This document shows positions 1-6,051 of a stretch of DNA of 6,051 nt, piece by piece. The first letter of the stretch is position 1. Each line of letters begins with the position of its first letter. Where the stretch lies: positions 1-6,051 of the forward strand of contig JAJYPU010000111.1 in assembly GCA_021795095.1 (NCBI GenBank), read 5' to 3'. The notes under the pieces are model-generated. The model saw nothing but the letters and a program-made list of their open reading frames with translations, ran no database searches and had not been told where the DNA came from. The position numbers were made by a program, and so were the translations under genes. This DNA is from Actinomycetes bacterium (lineage in GTDB: Bacteria; Actinomycetota; Acidimicrobiia; Acidimicrobiales; RAAP-2).

Positions 1-126
1 CCGTGAACTTTCGAGCGTGTACGACTTCGATATGGCCACTGTTGAAGTCCGGTCGACGTTCATGCCGCCATTTCGGTAACGGTTCTTGACCTGGGGGACG
101 TGTTCAGTCTCACGGAGGTCTCCTAG
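1..126. other. Left flank of the insertion sequence, no assignable gene
   Basis: This stretch runs from the window edge to the left CTAG of the IS. No complete gene is visible. The minus strand is open in one frame through the whole stretch (about 41 codons, with an in-frame ATG at 63 and no Shine-Dalgarno before it). On the plus strand a frame open from the window edge stops with TAA at 74-76, so the end of a gene lying outside the window is also possible. Neither peptide resembles a family I recognise. Joining this flank to the sequence right of the IS at CTAG does not give a long continuous frame: the minus-strand frame meets a TGA shortly beyond the junction. I therefore have no evidence that the IS broke a gene. 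Confidence 0.4.
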
Positions 127-143
127 GTGCGCGGGTCAGAATC
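123..143 (+). repeat. Left terminal inverted repeat (IRL) with CTAG edge
   Basis: Bases 123-143 match the reverse complement of 1770-1790 at 19 of 21 positions, with the mismatches at 131-132 (GC here, AT in the partner). The first four bases, CTAG, may be target sequence instead of IS sequence. The match ends sharply at 143, as expected for a terminal repeat bound by a transposase. Confidence 0.85.
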
Positions 144-171
144 GGTTTTCGGTTCGGCCGTGAGAGTTGTG

Positions 172-189
172 CAACCGTGAAAACGGTTG
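172..189. repeat. Perfect 7-bp hairpin with GAAA loop inside the IS
   Basis: CAACCGT (172-178) and ACGGTTG (183-189) are perfect reverse complements around the loop GAAA, which as plus-strand RNA would be a GNRA tetraloop. The hairpin lies about 75 bp past the transposase stop, between the gene and the left IS end. On the transposase transcript the loop reads UUUC and no U tract follows, so it is not a canonical intrinsic terminator. It could stabilise the 3' end of the transposase mRNA, block outside transcription, or be incidental. Confidence 0.5.
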
Positions 190-261
190 TCGTGTGGCGA
201 AATAGCTTTCGAAGTCGTGTGGAGCGACCACTTGTGGTGACGTGACGGTGCTATCCGCTCA

Positions 262-1749
262 CTATGCGGTGGCCATCACCCCTTGCGAACTCGCGTTGGC
301 CAGCTTTCGCAGGTTGTGACAGAGCGCGTGCAGGGTCCACTCACCTCGGGCTCCTTCGAGTCCACGTAGCCGGAACTGACCAGCGTGTTGTCGAGTCTTC
401 ATTTGGCCGAACACCGGCTCGACGATGGCCTTGCGTCGTGCGTAGTCGGCTCGTCCGGACTTGGTGCGCAGTCGTCGGGCCATGCGTTCGCGTGACGTGG
501 CGTTGTTCGCGATGCGGCCCCTCGGCGAGTCGGTGATGCGCTCACCGTGTTGTTGACGGCCCGTCGCGATGAGCACGTCGCTGGCACCACCCGCGGTGGC
601 GTCGATGTTGTTGGTGGAGCAGTAGCCGGCGTCGGCGAGGAGCACTCGGGGAGACGTAGCGACGCCGGCGCGCTGGAGTTGTTCGGTGGTGGCTTCAACC
701 ATGGGAATCAGTTGCTGCACGTCAGTAGCGTCCTGGACGAGGGTGGTGGCGATGATCACCTGGGCGTGCTCGTCGACGACGGCCTGAGCATTCAGGCAGA
801 AGTGGAACGAGCCGTCGGCGGTCTTCATGATGCGCGCGTCGGGGTCGGTGAAGTTGCGCTGGGCCCGCGGGTTCACCGTGGCCGTTGCGGCCGCGTGCTC
901 GCTCAGTAGTTCGGCCTCTTCGGGGGTGGCGCCCGTCGCGAGGGCCTTCTTGGTGGCTTCGCGCGCGGCCTTCTCCTTCGCCTCGGCCTCGAGGGCTTCC
1001 TTGGCCGCCAGGATGGTGGCCAGGCGCGCTTCTTTGGTCGCGAGTTCGCGGGGCAGTTCGTCACCGCGGCGGTCCTCGCCGAACTCCTCGTCCTCTCTCT
1101 GGTCGGTCGTCTCGGCGTCGCAGAGCAGGGCTTGCACTTCGGCGCGCAGCACCTCCACTCGCTTTTCCATGCGGTCGTAGCTCATGGCCTTGTGGCGACT
1201 GGCCGCGGCGCGCACCTTGGTCCCGTCGAGGGCGACGCGACCGAGCTTCACCAGACCGGCGCGTTCACAGAGCACGAGCACCTGGGTGAACAGGTCCTCG
1301 AGGGCACCCAGATGGCGGCGGCGAAAGCGCGCGATCGAGCGGTAGTCGGGGACCACGTTGGCGCTCAGCCAGCGAAAGGCGACATCCGTTGAACAGCGCC
1401 GCTCGATCTCGCGCGAACTGGTCACCCCGATCGAGTAGCCGTAGAGGAGGAGCTTGGTCATCATCGCCGGATCGAACGGTGGGGCGCCGGTCGGGTTGGC
1501 GTAGGAGTCGTAGACGAGCGAGAGATCGAGTGCGCAGTCAACCGTCTCGGAGATGAACCGGGCGCCGTGTCCCGGGGGCAACCAGTCGTCGAGCGAGGGT
1601 GGCAGGAGGAAGGTCTGGTGTTGGTCGTAGGGGCGGAAGGTCTTGTCCCGACCCGCGGGCGAATGCACTTCGGGTGCGCGAGATTCTGAGACCTCCACCT
1701 CGAACAGCCGATCCTCTTCGCGCAAGATTGTCATGGACAATTCTCGCAT
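262..1749 (-). CDS. IS1182/IS5-like DDE transposase
   Basis: This 495-residue protein would cut and rejoin the ends of the surrounding IS. Residues about 40-160 look like the N-terminal transposase domain of IS5/IS1182 enzymes (the DUF772 type), including FLLPPSLDDWLP and a YGYSIGVTSSREIERR segment. The catalytic RNase H-like part supplies D175 (in VALDGTKV), D373 (in LLADAGY) and E444 (in IVEPVFGQMK, with K451 seven residues later). The spacer between the first two acidic residues holds a charged, Ala/Glu/Lys-rich, probably helical coiled segment at about 190-285, usual for this family. The gene is intact. The start is uncertain: ATG at 1749 has no clear ribosome site, while ATG at 1734 (residue 6) has a weak GAGAA upstream and would begin MTILREEDRLF. 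The gene is transcribed away from icd. The transposase call is firm; the family name is somewhat less so. Confidence 0.93.
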   Translation of the reverse strand: MRELSMTILREEDRLFEVEVSESRAPEVHSPAGRDKTFRPYDQHQTFLLPPSLDDWLPPGHGARFISETVDCALDLSLVYDSYANPTGAPPFDPAMMTKLLLYGYSIGVTSSREIERRCSTDVAFRWLSANVVPDYRSIARFRRRHLGALEDLFTQVLVLCERAGLVKLGRVALDGTKVRAAASRHKAMSYDRMEKRVEVLRAEVQALLCDAETTDQREDEEFGEDRRGDELPRELATKEARLATILAAKEALEAEAKEKAAREATKKALATGATPEEAELLSEHAAATATVNPRAQRNFTDPDARIMKTADGSFHFCLNAQAVVDEHAQVIIATTLVQDATDVQQLIPMVEATTEQLQRAGVATSPRVLLADAGYCSTNNIDATAGGASDVLIATGRQQHGERITDSPRGRIANNATSRERMARRLRTKSGRADYARRKAIVEPVFGQMKTRQHAGQFRLRGLEGARGEWTLHALCHNLRKLANASSQGVMATA

Positions 1750-1769
1750 CGGGCGTCAGGTCAGTGGTG

Positions 1770-1790
1770 GATTCTGACCCATGCACCTAG
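1770..1790 (-). repeat. Right terminal inverted repeat (IRR) with CTAG edge
   Basis: This is the partner of the left repeat, matching at 19 of 21 positions. It lies just 21 bp upstream of the first possible transposase start, so the transposase promoter must overlap this repeat or start in the flank. Its core GGTCAG (minus strand) recurs inverted nearby: plus-strand GGTCAG at 1759-1764 faces CTGACC at 1774-1779. Confidence 0.85.
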
Positions 1791-1908
1791 ACGCCAGCGA
1801 GCGTGAACGGATCAGGCGAGTGGAAAAACGCGCTGATAGACACCAAGCGCGACGACCGTGCTGGGCCGTAAGGATGACGCTCCAAGACGGGCTACTTTCG
1901 ACCGGGAC

Positions 1909-1921
1909 TTTTGGCCCAAAA
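1909..1921. promoter_or_regulatory. Perfect 13-bp palindrome upstream of icd
   Basis: TTTTGG-C-CCAAAA is an exact inverted repeat with a single central base, ending 32 bp before the icd start. It reaches the position expected for a -35 element if the TAGGAT at 1942-1947 is the -10. A repressor bound here would block transcription of icd-mdh. I do not recognise the site as that of a named regulator, and a chance palindrome cannot be excluded. Confidence 0.4.
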
Positions 1922-1941
1922 TCGGGGTCCGGCGCGAGTCG

Positions 1942-1953
1942 TAGGATGAGGTC
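1942..1953 (+). promoter_or_regulatory. icd start signal: -10-like TAGGAT overlapping a Shine-Dalgarno
   Basis: AGGATGAGG at 1943-1951 can pair with 16S rRNA close to the ATG at 1954, which supports that start. The same bases contain TAGGAT (1942-1947), which fits the actinobacterial -10 pattern TANNNT and ends exactly six bases before the ATG. That is the spacing of a leaderless transcript starting on the A of ATG. No good -35 is visible. The sequence alone does not decide between the two readings. Confidence 0.45.
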
Positions 1954-3150
<1,197 letters not shown>

Positions 3151-3158
3151 ATCCCACC

Positions 3159-3165
3159 GGAAGGA
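3159..3165 (+). promoter_or_regulatory. Ribosome binding site of mdh
   Basis: GGAAGGA lies six bases before the ATG at 3172, within the 21-bp gap after the icd stop. It supports this mdh start and independent translation of the second gene. The gap has no room for a separate terminator and promoter, so cotranscription with icd is very likely. Confidence 0.75.
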
Positions 3166-3171
3166 ACAATC

Positions 3172-4161
3172 ATGACCACCCCCGTCAATGTCACCGTGAC
3201 CGGCGCCGCCGGTCAGATCGGCTACCAGTTGCTGTTCCGCATCGCGTCGGGACAGATGCTCGGACCGAATACCCCCATCGTGCTTCGCCTGCTCGAGATC
3301 GAGCCGGCGATGAAGGCCCTCGAGGGTGTCGTCATGGAGCTCGACGACTGTGCCTTCCCGCTGCTCGCGGGCATCGAGGCGACGAGTGACCTCAAGCACG
3401 CCTTCACCGACACCAACTGGGCCCTGCTCGTGGGTTCGATCCCGCGCAAGGCCGGCATGGAGCGCAGCGACCTGCTGAACGTGAACGGGGGCATCTTCAA
3501 GCCCCAGGGGCGCGCCATCGCCGAGAACGCGGCGAGTGACGTGCGCGTGCTCGTCGTGGGCAACCCGTGCAACACGAACTGTCTCATCGCGCGCTCCAAT
3601 GCAACCGAGGTCCCGGCCGACCGGTGGTTCGCGATGACCCGCCTCGACCAGAACCGTGCGGAGACCCAGATCGCCAAGAAGGTCGGCGTCGGGGTGGCCG
3701 AGGTGAAGAACCTCGTCATCTGGGGCAACCACTCCTCGACCCAGTTCCCGGACTTCGCCAACGCGACGGTGGGTGGCCTCGCCGTCCCCGCCGCGGTGAA
3801 AGACGACGCGTGGCTGCGCGGTGACTTCATCACCACGGTCCAGAAGCGCGGCGCGGCGATCATCGAGGCGCGCGGCGCCAGTTCGGCCGCCTCGGCCGCC
3901 AACGCCGCCATCGACACGGTCGTGAGCCTCACGACGCCCACGCCCGCCGACGACTGCGTCTCGGTCGCGGTGACCAGCCACGGCGAGTACGGCACGCCCG
4001 AAGGTCTCACCTTCGGTCTGCCGATCCAAGTCGACACGGCCGGCGCCTGGCACGTGAAGGAGGGCTTCGCCATCGACGAGTTCGCGGCGGACCGACTCAA
4101 GATCACCGCGGACGAACTGCTCGGTGAGCGCGACGACGTGCGCCAGTTGGGGCTCATCTAG
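3172..4161 (+). CDS. mdh: Malate dehydrogenase, cytosolic-like NAD-dependent type
   Basis: Reversible oxidation of (S)-malate to oxaloacetate with NAD+, the last step of the TCA cycle. The 329-residue protein starts with the Rossmann motif GAAGQIG (11-17). The acidic E42 in LLEIEP ends the second strand, where it would hold the adenosine ribose of NAD. The mobile active-site loop carries R92 and R98 ([13 protein letters not shown]), N131 lies in GNPCNTN, the substrate arginine is R162 (RLDQNRAE) with D159 as the catalytic partner, and the proton acceptor is H187 ([12 protein letters not shown]). The helix [21 protein letters not shown] (about 226-246) is diagnostic of the MDH group that includes cytosolic eukaryotic and many actinobacterial enzymes, as opposed to LDH-like MDH. 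It follows icd by 21 bp with a good ribosome site and is followed by a terminator-like hairpin, so it ends the operon. Confidence 0.97.
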   Translation: MTTPVNVTVTGAAGQIGYQLLFRIASGQMLGPNTPIVLRLLEIEPAMKALEGVVMELDDCAFPLLAGIEATSDLKHAFTDTNWALLVGSIPRKAGMERSDLLNVNGGIFKPQGRAIAENAASDVRVLVVGNPCNTNCLIARSNATEVPADRWFAMTRLDQNRAETQIAKKVGVGVAEVKNLVIWGNHSSTQFPDFANATVGGLAVPAAVKDDAWLRGDFITTVQKRGAAIIEARGASSAASAANAAIDTVVSLTTPTPADDCVSVAVTSHGEYGTPEGLTFGLPIQVDTAGAWHVKEGFAIDEFAADRLKITADELLGERDDVRQLGLI

Positions 4162-4172
4162 ATTCTGCGCCC

Positions 4173-4213
4173 TACGACCGCCGAACTGTGTCGCGGTTGT
4201 CCGGTCGTATTTA
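4173..4213 (+). terminator. Candidate terminator after mdh
   Basis: TACGACCG (4173-4180) and CGGTCGTA (4202-4209) form a perfect 8-bp stem around a 21-base loop, 11 bases after the mdh stop. Only a short T run (TTT, 4209-4212 region) follows, so it is a weak intrinsic terminator by usual rules. The position directly after the last gene of the operon supports the call. Confidence 0.45.
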
Positions 4214-4220
4214 GAAGGCG

Positions 4221-4469
4221 GTGAATGACAGTCGCGCCGACAGACGAGCCGCTATTGCGAGCCCGTCCGTCGGCGCGAACGTTTCCGAGGTGGTTAAGGT
4301 TCTGGGCGCTGTGCCAACGGGCTATAAGACTCGCGTGGCGCTAGCGACGCCCGATCTGGATTCGCGCGTTGCGCCGCCATTCGCGGACCTGATCGAGGGG
4401 AATCCCTTCAACCGTGGAACTCACGCCGCAATGTGGTTGTTCACCGAGACATTCGCCAGGTACGCCTGA
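4221..4469 (+). CDS. Doubtful 82-codon hypothetical ORF
   Basis: The frame opens with GTG at 4221 and ends at 4469, overlapping the last 49 bases of the opposite-strand exported protein gene. The peptide is Ala/Val/Arg-rich with no motif, signal peptide or membrane segment that I recognise. Roughly 70 percent of its codons end in G or C, a moderate coding-like bias. Against it are the purine-rich GAAGG sitting only two or three bases from the GTG, the convergent overlap, the terminator hairpin immediately before it, and the lack of any known relative. It may be a gene remnant or chance. Apart from this frame, the region 4162-4420 contains only the terminator candidate. Confidence 0.2.
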   Translation: MNDSRADRRAAIASPSVGANVSEVVKVLGAVPTGYKTRVALATPDLDSRVAPPFADLIEGNPFNRGTHAAMWLFTETFARYA

Positions 4470-5050
4470 GCTGGGCCCTCATCCTGCACGATGAACATCG
4501 ATACGATCGTCGGGTCGCCTAAGAATGAACTCCACTCGCTCCACGTCGCAGGGCCACTGTTCGTCCCAGGTGATTCACTCCCGTAGATGGTGCAGGATTC
4601 CGGGCCGACGAAGCTAGCCGTTTGCCAACCAGTGTTCGCGCTCAACGGACAGTCACCGGCCGATGGGAAGAGCGTGACGCCATCGGACAGAATCACCGAG
4701 AACCGCGGTGCTCCCGCACCCATGTATGCGCCGGTGTCAATCATGAAGGACAACTGGGTGACGTCACTCATCGAAAGTCCGCTCACCCCGTTCACGGTCG
4801 CGCCCGAGTACGTAGAACCGGTTGTTAGTGGATTGTTGAAGACGATCACTCGGCTCACATCGGTTGGCGTACCTCCAACGGGGTCCACGGTGCTCCAGTG
4901 AGCGTTAGCGCCGAGCCCACCTGAGAAGAACGCGAGGGAGATTCCGGCCGGCGGGGCGGCCGACATCGCCCCCGCAATCGAGAGGTTTCCGCCAACAATA
5001 ATGAGCGCCGCGACAACTGATGACCGTAAGAACGCTCGCCTGTTTCTCAT
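4421..5050 (-). CDS. Exported protein of unknown function, Tat-like signal peptide
   Basis: The start is ATG at 5050, chosen because a near-perfect Shine-Dalgarno AAAGGAGG lies just upstream; an earlier in-frame ATG at 5077 would place this ribosome site inside the gene. The resulting 209-residue protein opens with NRRAFLRSS, which fits the twin-arginine pattern RRxFLK (R4, R5). A hydrophobic stretch follows at about 11-27, with probable cleavage near AMSA-APP at about 28-32. The mature part is rich in Gly, Ser and Thr, alternates polar and hydrophobic residues, and contains segments such as VTQLSFMIDTG, APRFSVILSDG and AYLANVSVN, which suggest an all-beta domain. Two cysteines (C134, C153) could form one disulfide. 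I recognise no catalytic motif and no C-terminal anchor, so secretion or loose cell-surface location is inferred. It resembles unnamed actinobacterial exported beta-proteins in style only. Base composition is lower in GC than icd-mdh, hinting at an accessory gene. Confidence 0.75.
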   Translation of the reverse strand: MRNRRAFLRSSVVAALIIVGGNLSIAGAMSAAPPAGISLAFFSGGLGANAHWSTVDPVGGTPTDVSRVIVFNNPLTTGSTYSGATVNGVSGLSMSDVTQLSFMIDTGAYMGAGAPRFSVILSDGVTLFPSAGDCPLSANTGWQTASFVGPESCTIYGSESPGTNSGPATWSEWSSFLGDPTIVSMFIVQDEGPAQAYLANVSVNNHIAA

Positions 5051-5054
5051 ATTG

Positions 5055-5063
5055 CCTCCTTTA
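5055..5063 (-). promoter_or_regulatory. Strong ribosome binding site deciding the exported-protein start
   Basis: On the minus strand the sequence reads TAAAGGAGGCAATATG, with the core AAGGAGG complementary to the 16S rRNA 3' end and five bases of spacing to the ATG at 5050. This is the strongest Shine-Dalgarno in the window and implies efficient translation of the exported protein. Confidence 0.8.
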
Positions 5064-5066
5064 CCG

Positions 5067-5081
5067 CGACATGACATGTCG
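5067..5081. promoter_or_regulatory. 15-bp palindromic operator-like site CGACATGACATGTCG
   Basis: CGACATG and CATGTCG are perfect 7-base inverted arms around a single A. A further copy of CATGTC lies at 5090-5095, in the same orientation as the right arm and 15 bp away. The site sits 17 bp upstream of the start codon of the exported protein, just downstream of the likely transcription start, which is a classical repressor position. As RNA it could also form a hairpin close to the ribosome site. The binding factor is unknown. Confidence 0.45.
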
Positions 5082-5102
5082 TCAAATCACATGTCAAAGT
5101 CG

Positions 5103-5131
5103 AACTTAACGACGACATCAAAACAAGTCAA
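5103..5131 (-). promoter_or_regulatory. Candidate sigma70-type promoter of the exported-protein gene
   Basis: On the minus strand, TTGACT (5131-5126, five of six consensus bases) is separated by 17 bases from TAAGTT (5108-5103, three of six, with the first two and last bases kept). This predicts a transcript start near 5095 and a leader of about 45 nt carrying the palindrome and the strong ribosome site. A second TTGACA at 5097-5092 has no convincing -10 at the right distance. Confidence 0.35.
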
Positions 5132-5167
5132 TCGGCTACCTTTAAAGTTCACTTAGAGACTTTCTCG

Positions 5168-5182
5168 ATGCGTTATACGCAT
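5168..5182. repeat. Inverted repeat ATGCGT-TAT-ACGCAT
   Basis: Two perfect six-base arms flank TAT, in the AT-rich zone about 120 bp upstream of the exported-protein start. The minus strand contains TATAAC within it, a good -10 hexamer, but without a convincing -35. It could be a regulator site or an upstream promoter element; no known regulator is recognised. Confidence 0.35.
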
Positions 5183-5530
5183 TCATTGTGGCAATCTAAC
5201 ATCGTTACTGATCAGCGCCATTGGACGAAACCGGATAGCAATGTAGTGGGTGGCAGTAAATGTGGAGTAATGATGTTGATTACATCTCGGTAATTGACAT
5301 CGATGGAGAGACATAACCGGCGCGGTGGCACCGTGTGTCTCGGCGAGTGCTCGCGGTAACTGAGTGGCGATGCACTGGTCAATCGCGTCAACGATGACGT
5401 CCTCGTTCCATCGAGTGAGAGGTCCCGAATCACCGGCGTGAGGCGGTTGTCGACGTGTTCGATCCTGTTGGACGCTGACGTTCAAGAGCGGGCGGCATCG
5501 GTAACTATCGACTGACGGTGCCGCGGCCGG

Positions 5531-5547
5531 TCCGCCGTCGAGGCGGA
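5531..5547 (-). terminator. GC-rich hairpin after the oxidoreductase gene
   Basis: TCCGCC (5531-5536) and GGCGGA (5542-5547) form a perfect 6-bp stem with a five-base loop, starting ten bases after the minus-strand stop at 5557. No T tract follows on that strand, so it may be a weak or factor-assisted terminator, or only an mRNA-stabilising hairpin. Confidence 0.35.
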
Positions 5548-5556
5548 TTCGTCGAC

Positions 5557-6051
5557 TCAACTCGCGGGTGGGATGGACTGGGCGAAGGCGAAGTGGTTGT
5601 CGGGGTCATAGGTCTTCTTCACGGCCTCCAGACGCCCAAGGTTGGTGCCGTAGTACGCGGTCGCCCAGTTGGCGAGCGTGGGGTCGATGTAGTTCTGGTA
5701 GGCGCCGGTGCGCGGGTCAAAGACGTTCACGCCGAGCCAGGTCAGCCACTGCGCGCCCGCGTCAATCTCGCTCGCTGGCGTGGCGCTCGACCACGAGTAC
5801 GTCGCCTGGATACAAGCTAGCTTGTCGCGATGCACGAAGGCGGTCGCTTCGGGTGCCACGCGATTGATCGCGCCCCCGTAGGCGTCAAAGGCCAGGCCAC
5901 CGCCGACGGTCGGTGCGCTCGCGTGGAGGTGTTCGACCGCGGCGACGATGGCGGCGACCTGTGCGCCGTCCATGGGCTGGTCGACGTAGCTCGACTTGGC
6001 CGAGTAGGCCGAGCGTGACAGCGTGCCGCCGGGGCTCTCGGTGGCGAGATG
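5557..6051 (-). CDS. FAD-linked oxidoreductase, BBE-like C-terminal part (partial)
   Basis: The frame is open to the window edge, so only the last 164 residues are visible and the true start lies outside; the ATG at 5973 is internal. Upstream of that ATG the frame continues with SAYSAKSSYVDQPMDG, like the substrate-side strands of PCMH-type flavin oxidases. The C-terminal end carries the berberine-bridge-enzyme-like signature: YQNYIDPTLANWATAYYG, then NLGRLEAVKKTYDPDNHFAFAQSIPP, where the NY..D and the YYG..L.RL..VK..YDP..F pattern are typical. Such enzymes (family with FAD-binding_4 and BBE domains) oxidise sugars, alcohols or secondary metabolites, using O2 or another acceptor. The flavin-binding N-terminal half, including any covalent His or Cys attachment and any signal peptide, is not in view, so the substrate cannot be told. 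The family call is firm. Confidence 0.9.
   Translation of the reverse strand, partial: HLATESPGGTLSRSAYSAKSSYVDQPMDGAQVAAIVAAVEHLHASAPTVGGGLAFDAYGGAINRVAPEATAFVHRDKLACIQATYSWSSATPASEIDAGAQWLTWLGVNVFDPRTGAYQNYIDPTLANWATAYYGTNLGRLEAVKKTYDPDNHFAFAQSIPPAS

Larger units (their letters stand above)
127..1786 (-). mobile_element. Complete IS element, IS1182/IS5-like, about 1.66 kb
   Basis: A single transposase gene on the minus strand is bracketed by imperfect inverted repeats. The left end reads GTGC-GC-GGGTCAGAATC inward from 127, and the right end reads GTGC-AT-GGGTCAGAATC inward from 1786 on the minus strand. Only two adjacent bases differ. CTAG lies just outside both repeats (123-126 and 1787-1790), and this could be a 4-bp target duplication. 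Because CTAG is its own reverse complement, it could equally be the outermost part of the inverted repeats, which would make the element 123-1790. The transposase has an intact catalytic triad and no frameshift, so the copy looks potentially active. The 3' noncoding part of the element (127-261) is much longer than the 5' part. Assignment to IS1182 rather than another IS5-related family rests on transposase size and motifs. Confidence 0.85.
5132..5556. other. Gene-poor intergenic region, lower GC
   Basis: No convincing gene lies here. A minus-strand frame from a TTG at 5560 to 5183 overlaps the upstream stop by four bases, but its 125-residue product is rich in Arg, His, Gln and Cys, has no hydrophobic core pattern or motif, and I do not accept it. 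Visible structures are the inverted repeat ATGCGT-TAT-ACGCAT at 5168-5182, the 8-bp palindrome CTGATCAG at about 5208-5215, the short repeat GTAAT/ATTAC at 5267-5283, and the GC-rich hairpin listed separately at 5531-5547. I saw no tRNA or other RNA gene by eye. Confidence 0.5.

Noticed and set aside
1..126. A gene disrupted by the IS, with halves on both sides
   Set aside because: Joining the flanks at CTAG gives no long continuous frame: the frame open on the left minus strand meets a stop (TGA) shortly beyond the junction, and the right-side frame hits a stop soon after entering the left flank.
264..1392. Several plus-strand open frames opposite the transposase
   Set aside because: They are low-complexity Arg/Ser/Ala/Gly frames antisense to an intact transposase; none has a recognisable domain or ribosome site.
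3222..4157. A 311-codon minus-strand open frame opposite mdh
   Set aside because: It mirrors the mdh coding sequence in another frame, is Ser/Arg/Thr-rich without motifs, and has no independent support.
5051..5077. ATG at 5077 as the start of the exported protein
   Set aside because: It would put a near-perfect Shine-Dalgarno inside the gene and add nine residues before a well-formed signal peptide; ATG at 5050 fits both signals.
5183..5560. A 125-codon minus-strand frame whose TTG start overlaps the oxidoreductase stop by four bases
   Set aside because: The overlap resembles translational coupling, but the product is rich in Arg, His, Gln and Cys, lacks any fold-like pattern, and the GC-rich hairpin at 5531-5547 falls inside it. 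I judge it chance.

Overview
This 6 kb window is GC-rich bacterial DNA that combines core central metabolism with an insertion sequence and a more AT-rich accessory stretch. The organism is probably a high-GC Gram-positive bacterium. The malate dehydrogenase is the cytosolic-like type common in Actinobacteria, the isocitrate dehydrogenase resembles the Gram-positive dimeric NADP enzyme, and codon third positions are strongly G/C. An acidimicrobial or similar actinobacterial lineage would fit, but that placement is inference from protein character and not from a marker gene.

Layout: (1) Bases 1-126 are the left flank of a mobile element, with no gene I can assign. (2) Bases about 127-1786 are a complete insertion sequence of about 1.66 kb. 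It has imperfect terminal inverted repeats, a CTAG tetranucleotide at both outer edges and one intact DDE transposase on the minus strand (IS1182/IS5-like architecture). (3) Bases 1787-1953 are the short leader between the IS and the metabolic operon. It holds a perfect 13-bp palindrome and a -10-like/Shine-Dalgarno overlap in front of icd. (4) Bases 1954-4161 are icd and mdh on the plus strand, 21 bp apart, encoding the two dehydrogenases that give 2-oxoglutarate and oxaloacetate in the TCA cycle. (5) Bases 4162-4420 hold a candidate terminator hairpin and a doubtful 82-codon frame. (6) Bases 4421-5050 (minus) encode a small exported protein of unknown function with a twin-arginine-like signal peptide and a very strong Shine-Dalgarno. 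Upstream of it lie a palindromic operator-like site and a candidate promoter. (7) Bases 5132-5556 are a gene-poor, lower-GC intergenic stretch. (8) Bases 5557-6051 (minus) are the C-terminal part of an FAD-linked oxidoreductase with a berberine-bridge-enzyme-like C-terminal domain, cut by the window edge.

The icd-mdh pair is the only clear functional unit, a two-gene TCA operon with its own ribosome binding sites and a probable terminator. The IS lies 163-167 bp upstream of icd with its transposase pointing away, so icd-mdh expression probably depends on the short leader or on a promoter from the IS end. The exported protein and the oxidoreductase share the minus strand, but a gap of about 500 bp with its own promoter-like elements suggests separate transcription. 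I see no CRISPR array, tRNA, rRNA or defence cassette. Nothing here amounts to a clearly new multi-gene system; the least explained items are the exported protein with its palindromic control region and the regulatory sites in the icd leader.
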